Notes: a model not told the origin generated them from the sequence alone. Numbered from the stretch's first letter, positions 43,601-51,967 are shown. The stretch: DNA of 64,000 nt from a bacterium (GCA_030431975.1 JAUIHP010000024.1:32520-96519), one strand, 5' to 3'. Numbers and translations: made by a program.

Positions 43601-45931
43601 TTCGAGAACTCCGTTTCCGTTTCCGGAGATTCCGGCTTTCTCATCCGTGACGTCATCGATCTCGAAGGAGTCAGTTGCCACGAACGAGTTGCCCGCGACG
43701 CCGACGACCTGTCCCGAGCCCCGGAAGGGAACCAGGTTGGGACCGGTCACCGTGACGGTGAACTCGCCGACCGATGCCGGAAGGAACTCGAGGACCGCAG
43801 AGCCGTTGGATCCGGTCATGGCGACAGCCATGGCCTCTCCCTTTTTCCACAGGGCGACGCGCGCATTCTCAACCGGAGTCGAGCCGGTCCGGACCGTGAC
43901 GGAAGTTTGGGACGAGCCGAGATCGAACTCCGCGTCGTATTCGACGACAAGGTCGCTCGGGGACTCCGTCCAAACAAACATGTCCGGATCGCCGAGGAAG
44001 GTCAGGCTGTGAATGAGAAACCGGGTCGGAGTGCGGGAGTCGCCAACGCTCTTGGCGATCGCGTCCATGGTCTCGAAGTAGGCATCACCGGGCGTAACCG
44101 TCCCGTCTCCCGGCCAGCGCGCAAACGTCTCAGCCTGCATTCGGCGGGCTGCAGCCGGGAAGTCGAGATTCGTCGAGCCGATGTAGATGAGACCGCCACC
44201 CGACGGAGCGAACTGAAAGGCTTCGGCCGCACAGTCGAAGTCGATCGCCGCCGAGTTGCAGTTGATCGCGTAGACAAAGCCCGCGTATCCCGGCCCCGTC
44301 GTCGCGTTCGTCAAGCCGAACAGGTCACTTGCGTCGACCCGGTCCTTACCTGTGGCCCAGCGGTCGCGGTCTCCGTGACCGGCGTGGAAGATCAGGTTGG
44401 CACCATCACCGTTCATCTTACTGACGAATTCGTCGCGGCCAAGTTCGAGCGACGATCGACCCAGGCCGTTCCACCAGTAGTCGCGCTCGTACATCTCTAC
44501 GAAGTTGAACTGAATTTCGGCCGGGTTCTCGCCAACCTGCTCGATGAGGCTGATGCAATCCTCGGCGCCGTCTGACGTTACACAAGGAACGTTTGGAGGG
44601 CAGGAATCCTGGCAGTCATCGTCGCAGTCTCCGATCTGCCAGTCGCTTTCGAAAAGTACCTCACCCATGGCCAGGAACGTCTTGATGTAGTCGCCGGAAG
44701 GCGGATTGTCCACCGCATATTCCATGTACTTCTGCATGTAGATGTTCACCTGCTCCAGGTCGTTCGCGGGAATGCGACCGACTCGGAGTTCCGGCCGGAA
44801 GTCCACGAGGTCGGAGGCGATGAGAATCTGGTTCTCCCCGGAGCCGGAACTGACCGGCGGTTCACCGTATCGCGCGTTGCCGTTCGCGTTCCAATTGCCG
44901 TCCAGGCATGCGTAGTAGTAGTCGGTGATGATCGGAACCCCATCAGGGAAGTTCCAGCTGTAGTCATGTCCGTAGCGGCCCGGAACCACGAGCGGATCCC
45001 CGCCGATGAGGACGGTTCGCGTTCCCCAGAATCTGTAGGCATCACGAAGGAAGAGGCGGATCTTCTCCGGCTGGTCGACCCCTTGCGGGTAGTTTGCGTA
45101 GATCCAATCCGTGGTGCGGATTTCCGCAGGGTAGCCGGCCTGATTCTTCCATTCGATCAGCTCTTCGAATCCGGGCGCGAGGTCTTCCGTCGTAATGATC
45201 AGAAACTCGACCGGGTTGCCTTCCAGGGAGGGGCCGCCCGCGCTCGCGGAGTTGACGAGGCTGTAGAGTTGGCGGCCGTTTGCGCCGGCCTCCCAGCTTC
45301 TCGAGAACGAGGATCCGGCGTCGGCGCCGGCAATCACCTTGGGTGCGGGCGCGGTCCGAAGGGGAGCCGGGAGGAAGCGGGACGGACCGGAAGTCGTCTC
45401 AAACCGGATGGTGCCGGTCCGGGCCATCTCGAGATCCCCCGTGACGGGGTCCCAACGGAACGGCGAAACGACGAAACTCGCTTCAGCCACCCCGGCGCGG
45501 GCGTGCACCCCGCGGAAGCCGATCGGGTCCTGCGGAAACGGCGTCACTCCGCCGTAAGCCGCGGGATCTTCGGAGATGACGTTGTCCTCGCGGGTCGGAC
45601 TCGCGGACTCGTCGGCACGGGGCCGAGGCCGTACGCTCTGACCTACGCGTTCCCAGCCGAGTCCCTCGAAGGACCAGGAGGTGATGCGGGCGTCGGCGTC
45701 CACCGGGACCGTGACGGGAATCCAGGGCAGATCGGGTGACCCCGGACGGGAAGCCGAGACAGCTCCCTCGAACTCAACCCGAAGATAGCCTTCGGGGCTG
45801 AGAGACATTTCGAGGTCTGCGGGTGACCACTCCAGATTCTGAACGTGTCCGGCACGAACACAGGTGGCGACGAAGATGGTACTGACGGTCGCGACGGCGA
45901 GACCGAGCAGCATACGGGAACGCAGGCCCAT
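40682..45931 (-). CDS. Gingipain-type C25 cysteine peptidase with repeat modules and FlgD-like tail
   Basis: 1749 residues from an ATG with GAGGAGG six bases upstream. A signal peptide (RMLLGLAVATVSTIFVATCVRA) is followed by a propeptide-like region (to about 235) and the C25 catalytic domain (about 240-690). The catalytic His is in FHAGHGD (His519) and Cys558 is in YAINCNSA. A Cys/Asp-rich insert (CDDDCQDSC, about 436-460) looks like a disulfide or calcium loop. After Ig-like modules and fibronectin-like segments (LGWSPSSDIDLYSYRVYRS), FG-GAP/VCBS-like repeats occur (PAIGDINDDGNLDVVVGG, PVLGDVSGDDHPEILIGD, PAIGDIDGDLDMEVVILAG). It ends with a FlgD-like domain (QPRPNPSRLDTEVQL, VVFSWDGRDDAGRHTGAGIYF, TKLVRVQ). 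In related bacteria gingipain-like peptidases are surface or secreted proteases and PorU is also a C25 protein. This one has its own repeats, so a degradative role is likelier. Confidence 0.88.
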   Translation of the reverse strand: MGLRSRMLLGLAVATVSTIFVATCVRAGHVQNLEWSPADLEMSLSPEGYLRVEFEGAVSASRPGSPDLPWIPVTVPVDADARITSWSFEGLGWERVGQSVRPRPRADESASPTREDNVISEDPAAYGGVTPFPQDPIGFRGVHARAGVAEASFVVSPFRWDPVTGDLEMARTGTIRFETTSGPSRFLPAPLRTAPAPKVIAGADAGSSFSRSWEAGANGRQLYSLVNSASAGGPSLEGNPVEFLIITTEDLAPGFEELIEWKNQAGYPAEIRTTDWIYANYPQGVDQPEKIRLFLRDAYRFWGTRTVLIGGDPLVVPGRYGHDYSWNFPDGVPIITDYYYACLDGNWNANGNARYGEPPVSSGSGENQILIASDLVDFRPELRVGRIPANDLEQVNIYMQKYMEYAVDNPPSGDYIKTFLAMGEVLFESDWQIGDCDDDCQDSCPPNVPCVTSDGAEDCISLIEQVGENPAEIQFNFVEMYERDYWWNGLGRSSLELGRDEFVSKMNGDGANLIFHAGHGDRDRWATGKDRVDASDLFGLTNATTGPGYAGFVYAINCNSAAIDFDCAAEAFQFAPSGGGLIYIGSTNLDFPAAARRMQAETFARWPGDGTVTPGDAYFETMDAIAKSVGDSRTPTRFLIHSLTFLGDPDMFVWTESPSDLVVEYDAEFDLGSSQTSVTVRTGSTPVENARVALWKKGEAMAVAMTGSNGSAVLEFLPASVGEFTVTVTGPNLVPFRGSGQVVGVAGNSFVATDSFEIDDVTDEKAGISGNGNGVLEVGEVVGIDLNYSNRGAGASSSLTATLTADPVQGLFIEVLTDVANLPGLEIGGTGTAERAFIVSVEANGSVPSQATLPMTINWNDGGLSHNEALRPKAYSYDLVAYATEVIELEGDGDGIPEGRERFQLSMEFLNFGEGEVRNAQVRLQAVQPARVAIEPAVLPLSPAGKLEHSFTEGSMELLFLQSVGIELILSVEDVTDPENPRVLSQRLFDLVKPDAPAGLTSKGFRDRIALGWSPSSDIDLYSYRVYRSATAEGPFDPIGVGLIPRTSAASDTAYYSDESLPPLTNYFYKVAIVDSSGNESDMTEVHSSSTAPGFLNGWPVLLNQDNGSAPVVEQLDNGPYEVIFGTDVIYAFTASGGDYYDGDGIESTRGVLTVADDGYLFSGRPAVFDIDADGTKEILAASRFPNRDAPREIELVCFDNLGRVKWRRNIGGTLTLSPPAIGDIDGDLDMEVVILAGSTVWGFHHDGRPVSGTNGAIRTLNNTEAFFLYGGVGLADVYDDGVAGAQEIMFTTRINGGGNTRLYIVDSEGDDIPNFPFAYSDYGSFQDDSNASPAIADIVSDGGADLGEVFITSGKDLWAIDPNASDPHMWHVSVGSYLSIELNSSPAIGDINDDGNLDVVVGGADGRLFALNAVDGTPIPNFGTSEDPWLEIAPASTRFGSPVLGDVSGDDHPEILIGDNFGNIHAIDHTGTALPGFPYQIGGRVGPGLALWDVDKNGTVNLVVQTDQIQTVTVLDFPGTFFDNVSPDTGPLGRYPWTQFRHDTRNAGNTMTPPITPLALGAPNLRTSGDWGVELRWIGEAGFAAFELYRKGLDDPEWTSLGARTPNQVAEDGGGYLWIDQVPNAGTFVYRLVGIEPDGYEVTTADRTIEVTGPSLTFALAQPRPNPSRLDTEVQLTVPRTAAVDVRVIDPGGRVVRTLHEGRLEAGSVVFSWDGRDDAGRHTGAGIYFVQANAEDLGRRSTKLVRVQ

Positions 45932-46150
45932 GAGGCTCCTCCTCGGAACGATGGGAGTGGATTCAGCAGACTCCCCGTGGCCAGTCCCATGCGCAGCCAG
46001 CGGGGTTGGGTTAAGCGGTTCGCTGTGATCCGTAGCCAGGGGTCGTAGCGCGCTTCCTCCCGTCGGTTCGCAGGGGCCCGACAACGTAGGTTTGACATTC
46101 GGAGTAGAACAGATCTATCCCGGGCGTGACAAGGGGGCGACGATGGGCGT

Positions 46151-47359
46151 TCAGGAGAGCCACCTCTCGTAGAGCTGGGAAAAGCGTCCATAAGTGGCTG
46201 CCAGACCGTAGCGTTCCTCGACCGCGCGCCGGCCGGCATCGGCGACCCTGGCCCGCGTCTCGTCGTCCGTCAGAAGTTCGATCAGGCGTTCGGCGAAGAA
46301 TTCCGGGTCCTCCGCGGAAAGGACGCCCTCGCCATCGCGGAACTCCAGACCCTGCAGCGCCTCCGGATAGCCCACCGCCGGCAGGCCCAGAGCCGCGCAC
46401 TCGACGACCCGGCCGCGCTGCCCACTGCCCGTCCGCAGCGAAAGAGCCAGCACCGTCCCCGACGCCAGGTAGGGCCGCACGTCCTCGACAAATCCCGTGA
46501 CCTCGACCGGGACCGCGGCCTCGGCCGCTTCGGCCCTTAGATCGTCGGGAGTCCCCGCTCCCAGGATCATGACCTGCAAATCCGGGACCCGTGGGGCGAC
46601 GCGAGGCACCAGTTCGTTCAGGAGATGCCGGGCCCCCGTCTGATTGCTGTCGTTCGTCATGTTGCCGTAGAAGATGATCGTCGGGGGCTTTGCGGTGGAC
46701 TCAGCCGAAACGGAACGGGGCTCCACACTTGCCGCCGACCAATGATCGAGGTCGACTCCCATTCCCACGACCTCCAGGGAGGCGTCCGGGAGTTCCCGTC
46801 GAAAGACCTCGCGATCGTGATCGGTAATGGCGATGACGTGGTCGAAACGCGACAGCTCCTCGAGTTCACGGGCTTTTTCTTTCGGCGACTCGCGATTCCA
46901 AAGTCGGGCCTGGCGCTCGAACTGAACGTCGTGGGTGTCGACGACCCAAACGGGAGGCCGTGGCCGCTCCGTCAGATGCATCAGACTGTACCAGTAGGCG
47001 CAGTGGACAAGGTCCGGTTGGAAACTCTCGAGTTCCTCGCGGACCCGATTCGAGAACTCGGGAAAGCTTTGGAAGAACGTCTCCGGATGCAGTCCCTCGC
47101 GCCAACCTTTCCACCGCGATTCCAGGTGTGCCGAGGCCTTTTGAAGAACGCCGCGACGATGCGGCGCCAGCACCGGAGTCCATCGGCCCAACCGGGCGAC
47201 GTCACCGGGTTCTTCCAAGTGCCGCTTGTCGTGGACCAGCGTCACAATGGAAAGCTCGTAGTCCCGGGCCAGCACCTCGAGGATGCGAACGTTGCGGACG
47301 CGGCTCCCCATGTCGAGGGGAGCCGGATGATCGGGAAGCGCAACGAGGATACGGCGCAC
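46151..47359 (-). CDS. Group 1 (GT4-like) glycosyltransferase
   Basis: 402 residues. The N-terminal half has the Rossmann start RRILVALPDHPAPLDMGSRVRNVRILEVLA and DLVHCAYWYSL. The C-terminal half has FYGNMTNDSNQTGARHLL and the acidic motif GRVVECAALGLPAVGYPEALQGLEF, typical for GT-B retaining enzymes. It transfers sugars from nucleotide sugars to lipid or polymer acceptors. It is the last gene of the run GT2-acpS-unknown-GT4, six bases after the unknown gene. Starts at a GTG. The sugar and acceptor are unknown. Confidence 0.82.
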   Translation of the reverse strand: MRRILVALPDHPAPLDMGSRVRNVRILEVLARDYELSIVTLVHDKRHLEEPGDVARLGRWTPVLAPHRRGVLQKASAHLESRWKGWREGLHPETFFQSFPEFSNRVREELESFQPDLVHCAYWYSLMHLTERPRPPVWVVDTHDVQFERQARLWNRESPKEKARELEELSRFDHVIAITDHDREVFRRELPDASLEVVGMGVDLDHWSAASVEPRSVSAESTAKPPTIIFYGNMTNDSNQTGARHLLNELVPRVAPRVPDLQVMILGAGTPDDLRAEAAEAAVPVEVTGFVEDVRPYLASGTVLALSLRTGSGQRGRVVECAALGLPAVGYPEALQGLEFRDGEGVLSAEDPEFFAERLIELLTDDETRARVADAGRRAVEERYGLAATYGRFSQLYERWLS

Positions 47360-47365
47360 GCCGGT

Positions 47366-48289
47366 CTACTTGCCGGTGTTGCTCAGTTCCATGACCTCGT
47401 TCTGCATGGCCATGAAGTTGGGTAGATCGATCATGATGACGCGTTCTTCGTTCTCGCACTCTTCCGAGATGAGATGAAACTCGTGCGCGAAACGATCCTC
47501 GGAAAGGCCCTTCGTGCTGTCGGCCTGGATCATGGCCATGTACTGCTGCTTGATCGTCCAGCTTCCGGCCACGCCGCAACGGTCCTTCAGTCTGGAGATG
47601 ATCCAGTCCTGCTGGACGAGCCGGCTTTGGTAGGTCATGAGTTCGGTCGTGTGGACCTGGGCCCACTGATGACACCAGTCACGCAGATTGCGCAACGCCC
47701 CGTCGACCAGGCCGTCGTAGTCGTCGGTGACACCGGCCGCGAAAAGCGAATCCGCTTTCTCGACGGCATACCCACCCAGGATGTGAACATGGAATCCGAG
47801 CATGCGAGGCGGGGCGCCGACAATTCTCATCAACTCGAGCTCGAAGGCCTGGCGTCCCTTGGTTAGGAGCTCTTCATGCTTCTCACTGTAACTCTGAAGG
47901 AAGGGCACGAGTCGCGCGGCCATGGTGTCCGCCACCTCGTCGGTGATTAGGAGCCACTCGAGTCCGTCGGTGGGATAGATCTCGTTGACGTCGACGCGAA
48001 ACTTCTCGTAATCGCTGAACAGAGACTTCACGGCCTTGAAGGCATCGGTCCGCGTCGCCACATTCGATCGTTGGCTTTCCAACCATTGATCGACCTGTGA
48101 GACGCCGCGTTCCACGTACTGGTCCGGGGTCACCTTCGGCATGACCCCAACCCGATTGCCGCTTTGAGCCTGGGACGGACTCGTCGGCAAGAGGACAAAC
48201 ATCGCTGCCAGCCCGAATGCCAGCGCCGCCGAGAACCCGGTACGTCCGATGCGGGATTCGACGAGGTTTCGTGCCTGCCCAACCTTCAT
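47366..48289 (-). CDS. Exported protein of unknown function in the acpS operon
   Basis: 307 residues. It has a signal-peptide-like start (RTGFSAALAFGLAAMFVLLPTSPSQAQ). The mature part is helical and acidic: VDQWLESQRSNVATRTDAFKAVKSLFSDYEKF, then YPTDGLEWLLITDEVADTMAARLVPFLQSYSEK. Six of its mature Cys, His and Trp residues cluster (RNLRDWCHQWAQVH, DRCGVAGSW). I do not recognise the family. The ATG overlaps the acpS stop (ATGA), with AGGAAAG as the ribosome binding site. It is followed by a glycosyltransferase gene, so envelope work is a guess. Longer in-frame starts within acpS are rejected. Confidence 0.65.
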   Translation of the reverse strand: MKVGQARNLVESRIGRTGFSAALAFGLAAMFVLLPTSPSQAQSGNRVGVMPKVTPDQYVERGVSQVDQWLESQRSNVATRTDAFKAVKSLFSDYEKFRVDVNEIYPTDGLEWLLITDEVADTMAARLVPFLQSYSEKHEELLTKGRQAFELELMRIVGAPPRMLGFHVHILGGYAVEKADSLFAAGVTDDYDGLVDGALRNLRDWCHQWAQVHTTELMTYQSRLVQQDWIISRLKDRCGVAGSWTIKQQYMAMIQADSTKGLSEDRFAHEFHLISEECENEERVIMIDLPNFMAMQNEVMELSNTGK

Positions 48290-48714
48290 TGCTGCTTTCC
48301 TCCTGCTCCGAGTGGCCATCCCAGGGTCGGAGCCTCTGACTCTCTGCTTTCCAATACGACCTGCGCCGCGGCGTAGTCGGCCGTATGCGTAATCGAAATG
48401 TGGGAATGGGTAGCGCCAAGTTCCCGAGCCCGCTCCAACGCCCCCCCGCTCAGGTGGACGATCGGCTGACCCGAACTCAGATTCTCGACCTCGACGTCGA
48501 CCCAGCGAACTCCCCGGTTCCACCCTGTTCCCAGCGCTTTGAATGCCGCTTCTTTCGCGGCAAAGCGCGCGGCCAGGTACTGGTCCCGATTCCCGCGGAC
48601 GGTTTCGGCCTCGCGGGGGGTATAGATCCGGCGCAAGAACCGGTCGCCGTGACGCTCGAGGACGCCTCGAACCCTCTCCACCTCAATGATATCGATACCC
48701 AATCCAACGATCAA
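48286..48714 (-). CDS. acpS: Holo-acyl-carrier-protein synthase
   Basis: 142 residues. AcpS moves the phosphopantetheine arm of CoA onto apo-ACP. The Mg-binding motif GLGIDIIEVERV (Asp8) and RFAAKEAAFKALG (Glu55, Lys54) are intact. The length is slightly above the usual 120-130, owing to a C-terminal tail of about 25 residues (ESEAPTLGWPLGAGGKQQ). It overlaps the next gene by four bases, so the two are translationally coupled. Confidence 0.93.
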   Translation of the reverse strand: MIVGLGIDIIEVERVRGVLERHGDRFLRRIYTPREAETVRGNRDQYLAARFAAKEAAFKALGTGWNRGVRWVDVEVENLSSGQPIVHLSGGALERARELGATHSHISITHTADYAAAQVVLESRESEAPTLGWPLGAGGKQQ

Positions 48715-48759
48715 AGGTTCCCCTCCGTGCGGACCCGGCCGGCCCTGGGTCCTGCCGGC

Positions 48760-49677
48760 CTAGGACCGGCCCGATCTCTTGTCGATGAGGTCGGCGAGAA
48801 GGCCGATGGCGGCCATTTGAAAGGCCGACATGAGGATGATCGAGACCGAAGCGTCCATGATCTTCGGCGTGAAGTACCAAGAGTACCCGAGCACCCCGAT
48901 GGCCAGTAGGAAGAGGAACCCCGCCAGCGGCAGAAAGATCTTGAGCGGACGAAAATAGAGCACCGTCCGGACGATCAGCGCGATGAAGTTCAGGGTGTCG
49001 TGGATCGGCCGGATCTTGGAGCTGCCCTTGCGCTCGTGGTAGTCGATCGGGACGTAGAGCACGAAGAGGTCGTTGACGTGCATCGAAAGGGTGATCGTGG
49101 TCGTAAAGGAGAACCCCGACGGAAGAATGTCGAAGAACCTCTGAACGTCCTCTTTCCGGAAGACGCGAAGTCCTGAGTTGAGATCGGGAATCTTCGTCTC
49201 GCTCAGATAGTTCGCCAGCAGATTGAGGGCCTTCTTGGCGGGCCTGCGAATGAGGGGAATGTGGACGTTCTGCCCCACTCTCGCCCCCACCACCATGTGG
49301 TACTCGTCGAGCTTCTCCACCAGTTCGGGGATACGCTCGTTGGGATACGTCCCGTCGGCGTCGGTAATGACGATCCGGTCCGACTTCGCGGCGCGGATTC
49401 CGGTCTTGAGAGCCGCTCCGTAACCTCGATTCATCTGGTGCCGGATGACCCGGAATCCGGACTCGGCCACGATTTCCGAGGTGCGGTCGGTGGATCCGTC
49501 GTCCACGACCAGAACCTCGAGGCGCGGATCGAGCTTTCCGAGTTCGACCAGAACCTCTCGGATCCCCTTTTCCTCGTTATAGGCCGGAACGACGATCGTG
49601 GCCAACGGCATGGATTCCGTGGCCGCGCCGGCGTTCGCCCCTGGAGTGTCGATCGGACTTGGGATATCAGATTTCAT
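48760..49677 (-). CDS. Family 2 glycosyltransferase with C-terminal membrane segments (DPM1-like)
   Basis: 305 residues. The GT-A domain opens with TIVVPAYNEEKGIREVLVEL, then LVVDDGSTDRTSEIV and ITDADGTYPNERIPELV, as in polyprenyl-phosphate mannosyl or glucosyltransferases. Two C-terminal TM helices (about 240-265 and 275-300) suit a membrane-bound lipid-linked sugar synthase. The start ATG has AGGA six to seven bases upstream. It is the first gene of the run with acpS, an unknown gene and a GT4 glycosyltransferase. Confidence 0.85.
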   Translation of the reverse strand: MKSDIPSPIDTPGANAGAATESMPLATIVVPAYNEEKGIREVLVELGKLDPRLEVLVVDDGSTDRTSEIVAESGFRVIRHQMNRGYGAALKTGIRAAKSDRIVITDADGTYPNERIPELVEKLDEYHMVVGARVGQNVHIPLIRRPAKKALNLLANYLSETKIPDLNSGLRVFRKEDVQRFFDILPSGFSFTTTITLSMHVNDLFVLYVPIDYHERKGSSKIRPIHDTLNFIALIVRTVLYFRPLKIFLPLAGFLFLLAIGVLGYSWYFTPKIMDASVSIILMSAFQMAAIGLLADLIDKRSGRS

Positions 49678-49722
49678 TTCGTCCTAAGTACCCGGCTTCG
49701 AGCCCAGAAAGAGCAAACCGAG

Positions 49723-49751
49723 ACTATAGAGAGAGGAAGGCATTAGGGCAA
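49723..49751 (-). promoter_or_regulatory. Promoter of the GT2-acpS operon
   Basis: On the minus strand TTGCCC (49751-49746), a 17-base spacer and TATAGT (49728-49723) give a near-consensus promoter about 45 bases before the ATG at 49677. Confidence 0.55.
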
Positions 49752-49759
49752 ACGTCCGT

Positions 49760-50626
49760 TCACTTTCGGGCCAGCAACAAATGGACTGCGCCGAAAAGGC
49801 CCCGACGGCTCTCGACCTCCGAGAAACCGGCGTCCCGGAGAGACTGTAGGAGCACCTCCTCTTGCGGCAGTGCCACGACCGAATCCACCATGAACTCGTA
49901 GGCCGACCGGTCCGCGCCGAGCCAACCGGCCAGACGGGGCAGTACCTTGCCGAAGTAGAATCGGTAGAGACCGGCGCCCAGACCCTCCCGCGGGTAACGC
50001 ATGTCGAGGATGGCCAGCTGTCCCCCAGATTGTAGGACCCGGTGCAGCTCGCGGAAGAAGCCGCCGTAGTCCTCGCAGTGCCGAAGGGCGAATCCCTGGA
50101 GCACCGCCGAGAATGTGTTGGAAGAGAGCGGCAACCGGTCCATCTCGGCAGCGGCGCCGGGAGAAAGGAGCCCCCGCTTCTTGAGCTTTTCCCGGCCCAC
50201 CGCGAGGAGATAGCCGGAGAGATCGGATCGAACGAGCCGACGGTCGGGCGACTGCGGACCAGACGACTGCCGATCGGGCGACTGCCGGTTGGGCGACTGA
50301 CGATCGGACGACTCCTGACGCAGACGACGGGCCGCCTTCTCCGCGAGGTCCCCGGTGCCGCTCGCCAGGTCCAACCAGGGACCGGTCGCGGACGTCTCGA
50401 TCGAGCGAACCGCCCAACGCCGCCAGTACTGATCGATCCCGAGGCTGAGAATGCGATTGAGGCGGTCGTAGCGCGGCTCGATGTTCTCGAAGAGATCGAG
50501 CAGCGCTTCCTTTCGCCCGGCCCAGGGCTGTCCGGGAAGAGCCCGGACGTGGCTCTCCTTCAGCTTGCCCGTTTTCGGGTCTGCATCGGGTCGGGTCTCC
50601 CGGGGCTGGGTCGTCGTTTGAGTCAT
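49760..50626 (-). CDS. ubiE: Demethylmenaquinone/ubiquinone C-methyltransferase UbiE/MenG
   Basis: 288 residues from the ATG at 50626 (an upstream GTG at 50644 is possible). The SAM motif LDLASGTGDLAEKAAR, then MDRLPLSSNTFSAVLQGFALRHCEDYGGFFRELHRVLQSGG and ILDMRYP match the family; FRELHRVLQSGGQLAILD is typical. It methylates demethylmenaquinone. The protein is longer than usual (about 230-250) because an in-frame repeat of five-residue units (SPDRQ-like, about 108-132) sits after the SAM motif. That insert falls in a loop, so fold disruption is not expected. Nothing indicates ubiquinone rather than menaquinone, but the rest of the lineage inference favours menaquinone. Confidence 0.88.
   Translation of the reverse strand: MTQTTTQPRETRPDADPKTGKLKESHVRALPGQPWAGRKEALLDLFENIEPRYDRLNRILSLGIDQYWRRWAVRSIETSATGPWLDLASGTGDLAEKAARRLRQESSDRQSPNRQSPDRQSSGPQSPDRRLVRSDLSGYLLAVGREKLKKRGLLSPGAAAEMDRLPLSSNTFSAVLQGFALRHCEDYGGFFRELHRVLQSGGQLAILDMRYPREGLGAGLYRFYFGKVLPRLAGWLGADRSAYEFMVDSVVALPQEEVLLQSLRDAGFSEVESRRGLFGAVHLLLARK
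50242..50316. repeat. In-frame tandem repeat, 15-bp unit, five copies, inside ubiE
   Basis: Five 15-bp units with a GGGCGACTG-like core encode on the minus strand SSDRQ, SPNRQ, SPDRQ, SSGPQ, SPDRR. The array keeps the reading frame and lengthens UbiE. Confidence 0.88.
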
Positions 50627-50652
50627 GACCGCCAAGCCTGGCACAGGAGTCG

Positions 50653-51870
50653 TCAGTTTCGCCAGCGCATCTTGATTTCACCCCACGAACGGATGAGGTA
50701 GCGAGACTCGGGAAGACCGGCCGTGTCCTCACACTCCTGTCCGTAGGCCCCGATGAGCAGGCCGCAGGGTGAGTTCTTCGGCAGACAAGGACTGGTGGAA
50801 GTCAGCCCGTAGATGCCGGAGGTGTGCGGAGCGTTTTCACACGGCATCGGAAGACAGAACTGAGGATCCTCCTGAACGCGTCCGCCCGTGAAGTTGACCG
50901 AACCGGGCCCGACGTCGAGTCCGGCGTCGCTGAGAGCGCAGCAATCGAAGGAACCCGACGACGTCGCCAAAGTCATGGCCACGTCGTCTCCAGTCGGAGC
51001 GCAGTTGCCCGAAACGATCACCCGCTCGAACGCCGCCGCGGAATCCAGTTTGACGGCGACGCCCCCGCCGGCGATTCCCGCCTCGTTCGAGGCCACGGTG
51101 CACTCGGAAAAAGTCGGCTGGCTTCGGTCGACGACGATGGCCCCGCCGGTCCCGGCTTCATTTCCGATGAAGACGCACCGGTAGAACTCCGGGTTCGAGA
51201 AATTGAGGATGGCCGCCGCTCCCCCGTCGTTGTCGGCCTGATTGCCCTTGAAAACACAGTCCTCCACGATCGGTGACGAGTCGGCGCAACCGATGGCGCC
51301 GCCACGAAAGGCGGAACCGCCTTCGAAGATGCAGTTCCGGATGGTCGGATGCGAAAGCCCTCGACAGGAAACCCCCGCGGCGAAAGAGCCCGGCCAGGTC
51401 GGCTGGCGGGCCCAGCCGTTACGAACGGTGAAACCCTGAATGAGCGCCGCATTGGTCTCACCGGCCCGGATGTCGAAGCCGCGGCCCTGCCCTTCACAGT
51501 CGATGATGGTGGCCTCCGGACCGGAGGTGGCAATCAGCAGCACGTCCTTCCCCAGGAACTGGATCTCGTAGTTCCCGGTCCCGGTGTAGGTACCGGCGGC
51601 GACTTCGACCGTGTCTCCAGTTTCAGCGGCGACAATGCCTTCCTGGATCGTCGGGAAATCGTCCGGGACCCGAAACGTGTCCGCGTCGGCATTGGTGGCC
51701 GTGGAGAGCAGTGCGGCAGTTAGAAACACCGCGGTCGGGAGCGCGGCACCTGGCATCGCCCTGCTCAGAAAAGACCGCCCCTGACCGATTGATCGCGGAG
51801 CCTGGCCGCGCCGCCCCGAGCCTCTCGATTTGTTTCTCACTCCGGCGTCCCTTTCCATTGGCTCGATCAT
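50653..51870 (-). CDS. Secreted right-handed beta-helix protein with WGxIK tail
   Basis: 405 residues from an ATG with AGGAGG six bases upstream (an in-frame extension to 51993 is rejected). The N-terminus has a long basic part and then a hydrophobic stretch (ALPTAVFLTAALLSTATNADA). The body is a parallel beta-helix: TFRVPDDFPTIQEGIVAAETGDTVEVAAGTYTG, GFTVRNGW, PTIRNCIFEGGSAFRGGAIGC, PIVEDCVFKGNQADNDGGAAA, PEFYRCVFIGNEAGTGGAIVV, PTFSECTVASNEAGIAGGGVAV. These turns match Pel/PbH1-type domains found in surface polysaccharide-active or adhesive proteins. It ends RYLIRSWGEIKMRWRN. The 3' end lies 26 bases upstream of ubiE. A CTAGAAT -10-like sequence is at 51974-51968. Confidence 0.8.
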   Translation of the reverse strand: MIEPMERDAGVRNKSRGSGRRGQAPRSIGQGRSFLSRAMPGAALPTAVFLTAALLSTATNADADTFRVPDDFPTIQEGIVAAETGDTVEVAAGTYTGTGNYEIQFLGKDVLLIATSGPEATIIDCEGQGRGFDIRAGETNAALIQGFTVRNGWARQPTWPGSFAAGVSCRGLSHPTIRNCIFEGGSAFRGGAIGCADSSPIVEDCVFKGNQADNDGGAAAILNFSNPEFYRCVFIGNEAGTGGAIVVDRSQPTFSECTVASNEAGIAGGGVAVKLDSAAAFERVIVSGNCAPTGDDVAMTLATSSGSFDCCALSDAGLDVGPGSVNFTGGRVQEDPQFCLPMPCENAPHTSGIYGLTSTSPCLPKNSPCGLLIGAYGQECEDTAGLPESRYLIRSWGEIKMRWRN

Positions 51871-51967
51871 TGTTCCTCCTGAGCCGTTGCCCCTGTGCCG
51901 AAGCCCCTTCACGGGCCGCGCAACGTCCCCGCCGGACCCGAAGAGGCCTCCTGAACACACGCGTGAA

